Assembly: GCA_964530825.1 (NCBI GenBank)
Contig: CAZHCA010000016.1
Coordinates: 32,507 to 96,506, forward strand
DNA from: CAZHCA01 sp964530825
GTDB taxonomy: Bacteria; Bacteroidota; Bacteroidia; Chitinophagales; Saprospiraceae
Reading direction: 5' to 3'
Length of the DNA: 64,000 nt
Below, piece after piece: positions 37,297 to 46,188 of the stretch (the stretch's first letter is position 1; the number at the start of each line of letters is the position of its first letter). Position numbers and translations under genes: made by a program. Under the pieces are notes generated by a model. The model worked only from the letters and a program-made list of their open reading frames with translations, ran no database searches and had not been told where the DNA came from.

Positions 37297-37764
37297 TTTT
37301 TTACTCATTATTTTCACCTGCAAGAAAAACGCCAGTGACAGGATGACAGCTCCCAATCCTATGCCGTATCCCATCAAGTCGGTATCACCCTTCCAGGTTA
37401 CCACATCGCCGGTAAAGGAAACGCCCATCACCACGATAAGCACCTTGACCAACATATTTTTCAGCTGATCGATATCCCTGATAACCAGCCATTGGGGTAA
37501 ATCTTCGATGGGTTGGATAAACAATTCGTACAACCCGATACCGATAATGAAAAAAACCGTGCCCAACAACATAAGATCGATGGTTTTCAACCCTTTCCCA
37601 ATAATTTCTCCCCCTGTTATCTGACCGGTACTGATCTTTTTCAGCAACAGGAAAACCTCAAAAAAAGAGTAGAAAAATACCGCCACGGCCAGTAATGAAA
37701 TACCAAACACGGCGACGAAAAAGATAAATTTCAAAAGAAATACAAAAAGTCGAGGTGTACGCAT
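37285..37764 (-). CDS. YqhA/UPF0114-like membrane protein
   Basis: From the ATG at 37764 the protein is 159 residues with four hydrophobic helices (about 6-30, 60-80, 100-120, 125-148). The segments LKTIDLMLLGTVFFIIGIGLYELF and LPQWLVIRDIDQLKNMLVKVLIVVMGV are the hallmark of the YqhA family of small inner-membrane proteins. The upstream 29 codons of open frame do not look like a natural N-terminus. Function of the family is unknown; some relatives have been linked to ion movement or membrane stability. Confidence 0.82.
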   Translation of the reverse strand: MRTPRLFVFLLKFIFFVAVFGISLLAVAVFFYSFFEVFLLLKKISTGQITGGEIIGKGLKTIDLMLLGTVFFIIGIGLYELFIQPIEDLPQWLVIRDIDQLKNMLVKVLIVVMGVSFTGDVVTWKGDTDLMGYGIGLGAVILSLAFFLQVKIMSKKEKP

Positions 37765-37906
37765 AAGTTGGTTATATGAATGATTTGCCCCTGAAAAGGC
37801 ATTCGGGGCATGCAATACTTGGGCAATTGTAAGAATAGTTAGAAAATCCAATTTCTCAGAACTCTTTCTCGAAAATCCAAGTTGTTTAATTCAAATATCC
37901 AAAAAG

Positions 37907-38713
37907 ATGAACAAACTTGGCATTGTACTTTCCGGAGGTGGGGCCCGGGGGTTGGCCCACGCCGGATTACTGCAGGCGCTCCAAGAACAAGGTATTGAAT
38001 TTGATTACGTGGCCGGTACCAGTGCCGGCGCTTTAGTGGGCGCTTTTTACGCCGCCGGGCGCGACAAAGACGACATGATCGAGGCTTTCCGTTCTACCCC
38101 CGTATTTACTTTCAACCATTACACCTGGGTAAAACCCGGGCTAGTCGATACTATGCGGCTACGCAATTTCCTGCGTCGTTTTTTTCCGGACAATCGCATC
38201 GAAGCCCTGCCCAAGCAATTGTTCATCGCTACCACCAACCTGAACCGGGGCTCCTGGGTGGCCCACCATTCGGGTCCACTCTACCGGCCGCTGCTGGCTT
38301 CCATGTCGCTACCTCCCTATTTTAGCCCCATCAAGATTAACGGAGACTGGCACGCCGATGGGGGTATCATGAACAACTTCCCTGTAGAACTGCTGCGCAA
38401 CAAATGCGATGTCGTTATCGGGAGCCATGTGTGTCCGGTCACCGGGGTGAACGAGAAGGATCTGCGTACCACGTTTAGTGTCTGGTGGCGGGCTTACGAG
38501 CTCAACTTCTATGCTCCCACGCAGCTCAAATTTGACCAATGCAATTATCTCTTCGAACCGCCAGAGGTGCGCCAGATTGGCACAATGGATATGCGGGCTG
38601 CGTTGCGCGCTTACCACATCGGTTATCAGCATGCCCAAAAAGAAATGGATAAGTTGATGGCAGCAATCCACCAGCCCAAGCAACGGACCATGCCGAAAAT
38701 ACCAGCCGCATAA
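37907..38713 (+). CDS. Patatin-like phospholipase
   Basis: A 268-residue cytoplasmic patatin-type acyl hydrolase. The oxyanion motif is LSGGGARGLAHAG, the nucleophile motif is GTSAG with Ser39, and the dyad Asp lies in ADGGIMNN (Asp151). The family hydrolyses phospholipids or other acyl esters. There is no signal peptide and no POTRA or barrel domain, so it is the intracellular RssA-like type. A monocistronic unit with an A-rich leader. Confidence 0.9.
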   Translation: MNKLGIVLSGGGARGLAHAGLLQALQEQGIEFDYVAGTSAGALVGAFYAAGRDKDDMIEAFRSTPVFTFNHYTWVKPGLVDTMRLRNFLRRFFPDNRIEALPKQLFIATTNLNRGSWVAHHSGPLYRPLLASMSLPPYFSPIKINGDWHADGGIMNNFPVELLRNKCDVVIGSHVCPVTGVNEKDLRTTFSVWWRAYELNFYAPTQLKFDQCNYLFEPPEVRQIGTMDMRAALRAYHIGYQHAQKEMDKLMAAIHQPKQRTMPKIPAA

Positions 38714-38774
38714 TAGGCCGTAGACCGGACCAGCCAGTTTTAGTTTTTACGCGATGCAGCAGAATCTGATTCAG

Positions 38775-39845
38775 CTAGCGAGTGGCTGGCAGCCTCTCTT
38801 CCAGGTAGGCAGCCAATTCTGCAGCAGTAGTTTTTGCCGTCTTACCGACGCCGTAGATGGTGTCCGAAGCGAAACCCGTCCAAGCTCCGTAGCCGACCAG
38901 CCAAAGCCCAGGTGCATCGAGTGCGCGCGTTTGTCGCGTACGTATGCGGCCCTGATAGATGATACCCATTGGTTCGAGGAAACTTAGGTCAGGCCTAAAT
39001 CCCGTACACCAAATTACCGTATCGAAAGTTTCGCGTTCGCTATTGGCCCAGACGACACCGTTACAGGTCAGGGTAAACGGCTCGACGCGAGCTAGCAACC
39101 GGCCTTGTTTTTTGGCCTCTTGTACTGGCGGTACCATCACAATTTTGGATAGGGAAGTAGTCTGGTCACTGAGTAAACGGCCAGCCTGGAGCGCGCGGTA
39201 TTGCTCATTGGCCCGTTGAAAAAGATAGCGACCGTCCACTTCTTCGGGCAAAAAAACCGGTGGCCGAAGTGTGGCCCACTGAGCATAGGTGTATTGGCTG
39301 ACCTCTGCCAGGATTTGCGCGCCGCTATTCCCCGAGCCAACCACCAACACTTTTTTTCCAATAAAATCAAAAGGAGAGCGGTAATCGATAGAATGTAATT
39401 GTTCGCCCTGGTAGTCGGCACGGCCCTGCACGTGAGGTATATAAGCGCCTGCTGCTGTGCCGGTAGCAGCCACTACGCTACGCGTGCGGAAAACGCCCTC
39501 AGTGGTTTCAATGACGAAGTACTGACCTTCCCGCTTAACAGCAAAAACCTCGACGGGACGGCAAATCGGGAATTGATAGCGTTCTTCGTAAGCCTCCAAG
39601 TACTCTATAAATTCTTCTTTGGTAGGGTACTCCTCAGCGGTGGGCGGCATGGGCCAACCCGAAAGGGAGGAGTACTGGCGGGGTGAAAAAAGGCGCAGCG
39701 ACTCCCAGGTATCATGCCAGGCCCCTCCGGCTTGTTCACGATCATCGAGCACCAGAAAATCAACTTCTTTACGACGCAAAAAGTAGGCTACTGACAACCC
39801 TGCCTGGCCGCCACCAATGATCAGTGCATCATATATCTTGGTCAT
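38775..39845 (-). CDS. Flavin-containing monooxygenase-like (CzcO-type) oxidoreductase
   Basis: A 356-residue flavoprotein with two dinucleotide-binding motifs: the FAD site IIGGGQAGLS at residues 9-18 and the NAD(P)H site VVGSGNSGAQI near 170. Between them are LRLFSPRQYSSLSGWPMP and ATGTAAGAY, and near the C-terminus is VIWCTGFRPDLSFL. This pattern places it with CzcO/TrkA-associated and flavin monooxygenases of COG2072. The substrate is unknown; no metal-resistance genes are adjacent. Confidence 0.85.
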   Translation of the reverse strand: MTKIYDALIIGGGQAGLSVAYFLRRKEVDFLVLDDREQAGGAWHDTWESLRLFSPRQYSSLSGWPMPPTAEEYPTKEEFIEYLEAYEERYQFPICRPVEVFAVKREGQYFVIETTEGVFRTRSVVAATGTAAGAYIPHVQGRADYQGEQLHSIDYRSPFDFIGKKVLVVGSGNSGAQILAEVSQYTYAQWATLRPPVFLPEEVDGRYLFQRANEQYRALQAGRLLSDQTTSLSKIVMVPPVQEAKKQGRLLARVEPFTLTCNGVVWANSERETFDTVIWCTGFRPDLSFLEPMGIIYQGRIRTRQTRALDAPGLWLVGYGAWTGFASDTIYGVGKTAKTTAAELAAYLEERLPATR

Positions 39846-40050
39846 GGGCGCATTGCTTTTTCAATCAATTAACATCATTTAAGGAGTAACAAAATACAGT
39901 GCGACTTGCGCAAGAATTTGCCGGAAATGCAAGATCATGGACAAATCCTGTTGCACCATAACACACTATAAACAGCATAGCCCACCAATTAAATTGGGTT
40001 TTGTCAGTTAAAATGGCAATTGAATAATATCGAACTGGATATCAAAGTAT

Positions 40051-40124
40051 TACAACTGTTAACTGCGCTTAAGCGCTGACAGCTGTAGCATCTGTTTTCA
40101 AAACGCTACAACTTGTAACCTGCG
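40051..40124. promoter_or_regulatory. Cluster of palindrome, dyad and direct repeats in a 430-base gap
   Basis: The gap 39846-40277 lies between divergent genes and codes for nothing evident. It holds a perfect 12-base palindrome GCGCTTAAGCGC (40065-40076), an imperfect direct repeat TACAACT.GTAAC.TGCG-like (40051-40067 and 40107-40124), and a dyad TGTAGC/GCTACA (40084-40089 and 40105-40110) enclosing GTTTTCAAAAC. Such clustering suggests operators. Confidence 0.4.
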
Positions 40125-40277
40125 TTGGTCTCCGCCTAGCATTTCATTCCCTCTTTCACCCGCACGCTCGCTTTCGCTCTTTTCACAATGGTAAGTAGGA
40201 AAAAAGAAGATAAATATTCTCCTTTTCCCGGGCGGAGCCTCCTATCTTTAAGGGGAACATTAACCTATTTTCCTCCA

Positions 40278-40874
40278 ATGAAATCAGTGTATCTATTCTC
40301 CATATTAGTAGCGGCAACCCAGTCCATCGGTGTTTCCGCCCAAACAGCTATGGACAAAACTGCCGATGCCATCTGCACCTGTGCCGAAAAAATGGGGGCC
40401 GAAGGCGATCAAGACGCCGACACCATTTTTGAGACCTGTATGATGGAGGGGATCATGAATAACCTGTTGGACCTGATGGCCGAATCGGGTGCCGAAATGA
40501 CCGATGAGGCCGCCATGAATAAGCTGGGCGAAGACATCGCGTTGCTCTTATTTGAAAAATGCCCTTCTCAATTTGGGGAGCTTGCTCTCTCTATGAGCGG
40601 AGAGGAAGAAAACGGTAACCAATTGACGGGAAAGATTGTCAATATTGATAAAGAAGGGTACATGCTAATTACCTTAGCTACCGCAGACCAGGAGCAACAC
40701 ACCCTTTTGCTCCTTTCGCCTTTCTTCGGCGCCAACCAGCATCTACCTGTATTCGACGGAGGTGGCGCCCCGGAAGGTACCTTTACCATTACTTACCGCA
40801 AGGCTGAGTACTATGATCCCCGGGTGGGCAACTTTCGAATTTTTAAGGAAATCACCGGCGTAGAGAAGCTGTGA
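40278..40874 (+). CDS. Secreted protein of unknown function
   Basis: From the ATG at 40278 the protein is 198 residues with a good signal peptide (MKSVYLFSILVAATQSIGVSAQ). Residues about 25-105 form an acidic helical region with four cysteines (ICTCAEKMG near 31-37, ETCMM near 52, EKCPSQFG near 96), a layout seen in many Bacteroidota secreted proteins. Residues about 110-195 look like a beta domain (GKIVNIDKEGYMLITL...). No catalytic motif. The upstream 30 codons of open frame are not included because the signal peptide sits at the internal Met. Confidence 0.7.
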   Translation: MKSVYLFSILVAATQSIGVSAQTAMDKTADAICTCAEKMGAEGDQDADTIFETCMMEGIMNNLLDLMAESGAEMTDEAAMNKLGEDIALLLFEKCPSQFGELALSMSGEEENGNQLTGKIVNIDKEGYMLITLATADQEQHTLLLLSPFFGANQHLPVFDGGGAPEGTFTITYRKAEYYDPRVGNFRIFKEITGVEKL

Positions 40875-40890
40875 AAAACCTCCCAAAATC

Positions 40891-41523
40891 ATGTGGAAAG
40901 CAATTCATCGCCAGCTTGGCAAGCAGCTTTCAAATCCGACCGGCTTTGGGGGACGAATCGTTGGCCGACTGATGAACATCAGCAATGTAAAGATGTACGA
41001 GTTAACTTACGCCCACCTGGACCTCCAATCCAATCAGCAGGTTTTGGAAATCGGCTTTGGAAACGGAGCCTTTATCCAGCAGGTAGTCGCCCGCATTCAG
41101 TCGGGGCATTACGTTGGCATTGATATTTCACCTACCATGGTAAAAGCAGCCTGCAGCCGCAACCTGGCAGCTATTGCCAGCGGCAAAGTGGAACTTCACC
41201 TTGCCGATGCAGCCCAGCTACCTTTTCCCGATCGCACTTTTGATCGAATATTTTCGATCAACACATTGTATTTTTGGCCCGATCCAGACCTGGTATTGAG
41301 TGAAATTCACCGTGTGCTAAAACCAGGCGGCCGCATGGCCCTGACGATCAGCCCTAAATCTTCCATGGAAAGCGCCTCCTTCACGAAAGATCATTTTAGG
41401 CTTTACACCTCAGAAGAGGTGCAGCAGTTGCTTCTGTCAAATGGTTTTGATCAAATAGCGTCCCATTTTCTAAATGGGCAAAAGATGACAATTGCTTGCC
41501 TAGATGCTCAAAAAACAAGGTGA
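40891..41523 (+). CDS. Class I SAM-dependent methyltransferase
   Basis: A 210-residue methyltransferase (Methyltransf_11 type). Motif I is VLEIGFGNGAFIQQV near residue 52, followed by HYVGIDISPTMVKAA, the motif near 107 (HLADAAQLPFPDRTFDRIFSINTLYFW) and EIHRVLKPGGRMALT near 143. Substrate unknown: relatives act on quinones, lipids or small molecules. It starts 16 bases after the secreted-protein gene, so the two are probably co-transcribed. Confidence 0.85.
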   Translation: MWKAIHRQLGKQLSNPTGFGGRIVGRLMNISNVKMYELTYAHLDLQSNQQVLEIGFGNGAFIQQVVARIQSGHYVGIDISPTMVKAACSRNLAAIASGKVELHLADAAQLPFPDRTFDRIFSINTLYFWPDPDLVLSEIHRVLKPGGRMALTISPKSSMESASFTKDHFRLYTSEEVQQLLLSNGFDQIASHFLNGQKMTIACLDAQKTR

Positions 41524-41552
41524 AAATGCCGCTTGCATCATTAGTGCATGCA

Positions 41553-42212
41553 TCATATTGCTTCTTCTGCTACGCCGTAATCGGCAGGATCGATCTTAAA
41601 CTGCCCTTCCGGTCGTACGCCAACCAGCCACTCCGTCAATTGATCACAGTAGTTATCCAGGTGGGTAATCTGCTGGACACCATGCTCAATGATCGGATCC
41701 AGGGTAGTTGCCAGCAAAGTACCGCCATAATGATGGGTCTGCCAGGTAATCACTTCGTCTACTACGTTGCGCTGAATCACCTTTGCGTGGTCTGGAACCT
41801 TTGTGTATACCCCATGGTAGTGCCAAAAGGCATGACGAGGGGTTAATCCCCTATAGACAGGATGGGTGTAATCCGTATCAGATACAGGCGGATGGTCAGG
41901 ATCTTTAATCCACCAGTAATTGTTGACTGGCCTGTCTTCCCAGGTGGCGTCTAGCCAGTGGGCCGAACTATCGCCTTCGATAAACACTTTTTTGCCTCTG
42001 TAAAGAAAATCGTAGATCAGGTCTTGCTTACGGGCAATGGCCCCATGGTTGGATTGGAAGGGGATTGCCAGCGCCTCCAGATCGTCCAGATGCCTGGCGC
42101 TCCAGTCATGAACGTAAATCAATCGGTACAACTTGCGGTATTTGGTTGCTTTTGCAAAAGCATATTGCGACCAAACACCATTAAAGAGCAGCCCAATTTT
42201 TGGAGTGGTCAT
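41553..42212 (-). CDS. ThuA/class I amidotransferase-like protein, last gene of the import operon
   Basis: A 219-residue cytoplasmic protein distantly resembling its upstream neighbour: both have a helix-strand unit of the form L(I/N)..FL(Y/H).GK(K/A).F, then an aromatic segment, as in ThuA/GATase1-like folds. Here the strand end reads KKVFIEGDSSAHW with no cysteine at the nucleophile-elbow position. It is rich in Trp, His and Tyr (for example HAFWHYHGVY). Its start overlaps the previous gene by ATGA. Function unknown; an enzymatic or sensor role on the imported compound is inferred from the operon. Confidence 0.7.
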   Translation of the reverse strand: MTTPKIGLLFNGVWSQYAFAKATKYRKLYRLIYVHDWSARHLDDLEALAIPFQSNHGAIARKQDLIYDFLYRGKKVFIEGDSSAHWLDATWEDRPVNNYWWIKDPDHPPVSDTDYTHPVYRGLTPRHAFWHYHGVYTKVPDHAKVIQRNVVDEVITWQTHHYGGTLLATTLDPIIEHGVQQITHLDNYCDQLTEWLVGVRPEGQFKIDPADYGVAEEAI

Positions 42213-42844
42213 ACGACATTGATTTGAATTCGGTGCACAAAACGCAGCAGGGCGTGATAGAAATCTTGCATGGCCTGGTAAGCGCGGTTGTCATCGGTCG
42301 TGGCGTAGGAAAAATCGGCCAGCGGGCCACTTGCGCTCAGTACCATAATACCATTGGTAGTCTGATCATCGATCACCACTAGCGGCCGCTCCCAGGTGTC
42401 TTCCAGCAGAACGCTTGCACCGGGGGCGGGCTCGATGTAGCCGCAGGCCCACCATCCGCTGATTCCATGGGAAAAGTTGAGGTCCTCCACGCTGAACTGC
42501 TCGCCGATTCCAAAGGGATCATCTTTAACCGTGTACCGGACATCAATGGTTTTCTTCGAATTGTCCATTATCCATCGGTTGCCGGGTACCCAGTCGGTGA
42601 ACCACCCGTCAAAGCAAAAGAGCGCCTTGCCGGCATGTAAAAATTCGTTAATCTGATCGCGATTGCGGTAGAGCGCGATATGGTCGGCTCCGTTGGGCGC
42701 AATCAGCAGATCGTAGGGCGATAGGTCAGGACGAAAATCAGCATCGACAGTCAATAGCCGGTATTCCACCCATTGGTTCGGCCTGTACAACCGATCTAGA
42801 CCTTCGATTCCGTTCGAGATTATGGCAGCTTGCAGGGGCTTCAT
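42209..42844 (-). CDS. ThuA/class I amidotransferase-like protein
   Basis: A 211-residue cytoplasmic protein with a flavodoxin-like opening (LQAAIISNGIEGLDRLY) and YDLLIAPNGADHIALYRNRDQINEFLHAGKALFCFDGWF, which resembles ThuA and class I glutamine amidotransferase domains; Cys77 lies where a GATase nucleophile would be, but the usual GxCxG elbow is not conserved. C-terminal VVIDDQTTNGIMVLSASGPLADFSY is a further alpha/beta segment. It overlaps the genes on both sides by ATGA. It is a distant paralogue of the following gene. No precise family or substrate recognised. Confidence 0.7.
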   Translation of the reverse strand: MKPLQAAIISNGIEGLDRLYRPNQWVEYRLLTVDADFRPDLSPYDLLIAPNGADHIALYRNRDQINEFLHAGKALFCFDGWFTDWVPGNRWIMDNSKKTIDVRYTVKDDPFGIGEQFSVEDLNFSHGISGWWACGYIEPAPGASVLLEDTWERPLVVIDDQTTNGIMVLSASGPLADFSYATTDDNRAYQAMQDFYHALLRFVHRIQINVV

Positions 42845-43788
42845 GAGGCGTCGGCAGGTTGAATGACGTCGAGCTCAATCATATTGTAGTGCTCGGTAAA
42901 AAACTCGTCGCACCAAAGACACACATTACCGAGCTCACCGCAGCGTTTGCGGGCATATGCTTCACTCACTCCGATCGATTCGCCCATAGCATACGGATCG
43001 CCCTGGTCCAGTTTCTGGAAAATGGGATTGTCTACAACCTGAGACAATACATCGGCCACCTTTTGTCTGCGGGCATCGCCTAAAGGATCTTTGGTACCAG
43101 GGCAGCAAGGATTAATAGCGTACAATTGAATGGAAATTTCCTGTGGGATGCTGTCCCCTCCATTCAAAAAGCCAATGGCGCCGGAAAGTACCGCACAAAA
43201 ATTGTGCTCGGGATCGCGCAGCCAGATGTTCTTCTTGAGCGCCCGGCCACGGGCCCAGTTGCCGCCCAGCCACATATCTTCGGTGGCACCCCAATAGCCC
43301 CAGCTCAAAGGGTAGCTGTGTAGATAATTCTCCTTTCGCACTAGTGGTTCTTTTTCCTCGCCGTTTACGCCGCGGGATTCGAAGAGCTCGGACAGCTCCA
43401 TCAGACGCCCCCCAGCGTGCTTGTGGTAGCGGTCGATACTGGCAATGTCGAAACGCGTTACACCTTTTTCGATCAAAATATCCAGAATCTCGCCATTGAG
43501 TAAATCGCCGTTGGTCTGTAACATGATCTGGGTGCGGTTACCGTATTTTTCCTTGAGCTTATCCAGTATGAGATACAATTTCTTTTTCTCAGCCAGGGGC
43601 TCACCACCTGAGAGAATAAGGCGGTCTACCTTCGGCGGCAGATTTTCGATAATGGCCAGGCAGTCCGCTTCCGAAATGCGGGACCCTTGCGGACCGGAAA
43701 GATTATAACAGTGATCACACTTGTCGTTACACAATTGGGTAAATACCCAATAAATAGATTCGATATGATTAAACTTATTCTCCATCAT
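42841..43788 (-). CDS. Radical SAM enzyme with C-terminal cysteine cluster (SPASM-like)
   Basis: A 315-residue radical SAM protein. The iron-sulfur motif is CNDKCDHCYN (Cys20, Cys24, Cys27), followed by LILSGGEPL (SAM-binding GGE near 61-64) and MLQTNGDLL. Cysteines at 198, 228, 229, 283, 290 and 293 (CGELGNVCLWC) could hold an auxiliary cluster as in SPASM/twitch enzymes, though the spacing is not canonical. A large insert (about 140-200) with WGYWGATEDMWLGGNWARGR is unusual. It lies 49 bases after the ABC ATPase and overlaps the next gene by ATGA. Reaction unknown; modification of the imported compound or of a peptide is plausible. Confidence 0.85.
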   Translation of the reverse strand: MMENKFNHIESIYWVFTQLCNDKCDHCYNLSGPQGSRISEADCLAIIENLPPKVDRLILSGGEPLAEKKKLYLILDKLKEKYGNRTQIMLQTNGDLLNGEILDILIEKGVTRFDIASIDRYHKHAGGRLMELSELFESRGVNGEEKEPLVRKENYLHSYPLSWGYWGATEDMWLGGNWARGRALKKNIWLRDPEHNFCAVLSGAIGFLNGGDSIPQEISIQLYAINPCCPGTKDPLGDARRQKVADVLSQVVDNPIFQKLDQGDPYAMGESIGVSEAYARKRCGELGNVCLWCDEFFTEHYNMIELDVIQPADAS

Positions 43789-43837
43789 CTAAGCGTTTGG
43801 TGAAATTTAAGGATTCACAAATAGATTATCACCTCGT

Positions 43838-44587
43838 TCAGCCTGGAATGTCGCCTGGCGAACGGCTGGCCTTCGTAATTTTTTCCCAAAAAGCCCATTC
43901 TTCAAGTACTCCGGTATCCGGACTATCCACAAAGGCTTGCAGATTGTCGAATACCCGCAGCTTCCCCGATTGCATGAGTCCGATGCAATCGCCCATGAGC
44001 AGAGCTTCTTTGAGGTCGTGCGTCACGAAGAGTGCCGTAATCCGAAAATCATACTTCACAGTCTGGAACAGGGTCTGCATATCGGCTCGCGTTTGGGTAT
44101 CAAGGCTGCCAAAGGGCTCGTCCAACAGCATGATCCGCGGATTGATGATGAGGGCACGCCCGAAATTGACCCGCTGTTTTTGCCCACCCGATAACTGCCT
44201 GGGTTTTTTGTTTAAATGCTCTGTAAGTCCGAGTTTACTGGCGAGTATTCCTACTTTGTTTCTAATTACGGCTCTTTTTGCCTTGCGGATTTCCAAACCG
44301 TAGCCTAAGTTTTGAGCTACCGTTAGGTGTGGGAACAAGAGTGGCTCCTGACTGAGGTATACCACCTCGCGCTTCTGAGGTGGCAGGGCCAGCATGTCAT
44401 CACCATCGACTTCAAAAATGCCGGCATCCGCTGTCTCCAGGCCGGCCATGATTTTGAGCAGGGTGCTTTTACCACAGCCCGATTTTCCCAGAACACTGAG
44501 AGTATGCCTTTGGGCTAACTGGAAAGAAAGCCCCTGCAATACCTGTTCGCCTCCGTAGGCCTTTGCTATATTTTGAATGGTGATCAT
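43838..44587 (-). CDS. ABC transporter ATPase (YnjD-like)
   Basis: A 249-residue importer ATPase: Walker A LGKSGCGKST near 33-42, Q-loop YLSQEPLLFPHL, signature LSGGQKQRV near 131, Walker B RIMLLDEPFGSLD near 153, and the switch His in VTHDLKEAL. Closest in character to the YnjD/PotA/AfuC-type subunits of importers for metals, thiamine-like or polyamine compounds. Its start overlaps the permease gene by ATGA. It powers the two permeases encoded just upstream. Confidence 0.9.
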   Translation of the reverse strand: MITIQNIAKAYGGEQVLQGLSFQLAQRHTLSVLGKSGCGKSTLLKIMAGLETADAGIFEVDGDDMLALPPQKREVVYLSQEPLLFPHLTVAQNLGYGLEIRKAKRAVIRNKVGILASKLGLTEHLNKKPRQLSGGQKQRVNFGRALIINPRIMLLDEPFGSLDTQTRADMQTLFQTVKYDFRITALFVTHDLKEALLMGDCIGLMQSGKLRVFDNLQAFVDSPDTGVLEEWAFWEKITKASRSPGDIPG

Positions 44588-45351
44588 GCGGGTTGTTCTC
44601 GTTTGATGAGCAGGTGTTGGTTAGCCACCAACACCAGCAGCACGGGCAGAATCATTAGGCAAGCGGCCAGGGCACCTTGATGTGGATTGGCTTCTTTGAC
44701 AAAATGCATCGCCTGAATGGTTAGCGTAGGCACTTTTCCTACCCCGATCACCCGGGTGATCCCGTACTCGAACCACGAAATCAAAAAACACTGCACCAAA
44801 CACAGCACCAGCCAAGGGCGGGCCAGTGGTAGCAAAACTGTGCGATTGACCTGCCAGGACGAGGCGCCTAGACTACTTGCCTGAAATGCCAGTTGCCGCA
44901 CCCGGTCGCTCCAAAAGGTTGCTATGAGCAGCACACTGTAGGGTAAAATGAAAAGGGCTTGTGCCAGTAAAACACCGCCCAGTGTACCTGTAAGCCCTAG
45001 GCGTACAAAGTAAAATTGCAGCATTGACCCCAATACGACCGGAGCAATTAAGTAAGGGTAAAATGCTAGGCGCACCCATTTTTGATACTTTTCAGAAAAA
45101 AGTAATTGTTTGGATACGGTAAACCCGAAAACGGTAGCCGTAACCGCAATCGTTACCGACACCGATAAAGACAACAACAGGCTATGGAGCAAAGGGTTAT
45201 CGGCACGGAACAGCCCCAACCAGTTATTCGTTGTAAACCGGGCGGACCACAACTGCGGATAGGACCAAGCCGATACCATCGATAAGTAGACTATGGTCGC
45301 AACCGGCAATAACACAAAAAGTAAGATGCTGTAGTTACCGAATCTTTTCAA
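44584..45351 (-). CDS. ABC transporter permease, second half (YnjC C-terminal-like)
   Basis: A 255-residue membrane protein with six helices and a BPD_transp_1 EAA-type loop (FQASSLGASSWQVNRTVLLPLARPWLVLCLVQC, about 155-187), the site that contacts the ATPase. It pairs with the 278-residue permease upstream; together they correspond to the single two-domain YnjC protein of E. coli, here split into two genes. Overlaps both neighbours by ATGA. Confidence 0.88.
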   Translation of the reverse strand: MKRFGNYSILLFVLLPVATIVYLSMVSAWSYPQLWSARFTTNNWLGLFRADNPLLHSLLLSLSVSVTIAVTATVFGFTVSKQLLFSEKYQKWVRLAFYPYLIAPVVLGSMLQFYFVRLGLTGTLGGVLLAQALFILPYSVLLIATFWSDRVRQLAFQASSLGASSWQVNRTVLLPLARPWLVLCLVQCFLISWFEYGITRVIGVGKVPTLTIQAMHFVKEANPHQGALAACLMILPVLLVLVANQHLLIKREQPA

Positions 45352-46184
45352 ATCAGGCGCAGGTTTTCTTTACGGATAAAAATACGAATCACCACCAGTA
45401 CGAGTACAGTGTAGATAACCGCCATCGCATGGCCTACTGGAATATCCGCCAGGTTGAACCGTGTAAGTTTATCAGTGATGAAGACCGTCACCACCCGTGG
45501 CGAAGAGCGGCCCAGGAGCAAAGGCACTTCGTAAGTGCCCAATAGAAAAATGGCATACAGCCAAATTAAGGGGCTACTTTTTTGCATTAGCAACGGTAGA
45601 TATACCCTCCGGAAAAACGGACCTTGACCACTACCCAGGGTAAGCGCTACCTCGCGAAGTTCGAGCATACGCTCCTGCCGCGCCTGTTCAGTGAAGAGCA
45701 GGGCAAAGAGGGGAAAAACCAAAAACACATGGGTAACCAATATACCGACACTCCAATAATCGTTGACCAGGCGTGGAAAAGCCTCCAGAGAATCGATCAG
45801 CCCTAGTTGATAGGTTAGGCGCGACAGGATGCCGGCCGGACTCAACAAATAAAACCAGGCAAAGCCTGCAATGAGGGGCGGAAAGAGCAAGGGGACAAAC
45901 AAAAAACGATACAGCCAGCGTGCGCGTGCATGGAAAACCTGCCACCAGGACAATTGCAGGGCTAAAACGAGTACCAACAGTAAAGAAACCACCGTGAGTA
46001 CCAGGCTGTAAAGCAGACTTAACCAGGCGCCACTTTCGCCTAACCGCACCCAGTGCTCCAGGGTGAAACCATCGTTCATTAACCCCAACAAGCCCAGGCT
46101 GTAAAGCAAGGAGTAGCCCAGACCCAGCAATAAGGGCCCAATGGTAAGCACGACGTATAGTACTACAACTGCTTTCTTTCCCAT
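45348..46184 (-). CDS. ABC transporter permease, first half (YnjC N-terminal-like)
   Basis: A 278-residue membrane protein with six hydrophobic segments and an EAA-type loop (LREVALTLGSGQGPFFRRVYLPLLMQKSSPLIWLYAIFL, about 176-214). The LxxGYxxLYSLGLLG start and the following region match the first permease module of YnjC-type importers. Its start lies 4 bases after the stop of the binding-protein gene and its end overlaps the next permease by ATGA. Confidence 0.87.
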   Translation of the reverse strand: MGKKAVVVLYVVLTIGPLLLGLGYSLLYSLGLLGLMNDGFTLEHWVRLGESGAWLSLLYSLVLTVVSLLLVLVLALQLSWWQVFHARARWLYRFLFVPLLFPPLIAGFAWFYLLSPAGILSRLTYQLGLIDSLEAFPRLVNDYWSVGILVTHVFLVFPLFALLFTEQARQERMLELREVALTLGSGQGPFFRRVYLPLLMQKSSPLIWLYAIFLLGTYEVPLLLGRSSPRVVTVFITDKLTRFNLADIPVGHAMAVIYTVLVLVVIRIFIRKENLRLI

Positions 46185-46188
46185 ACCG

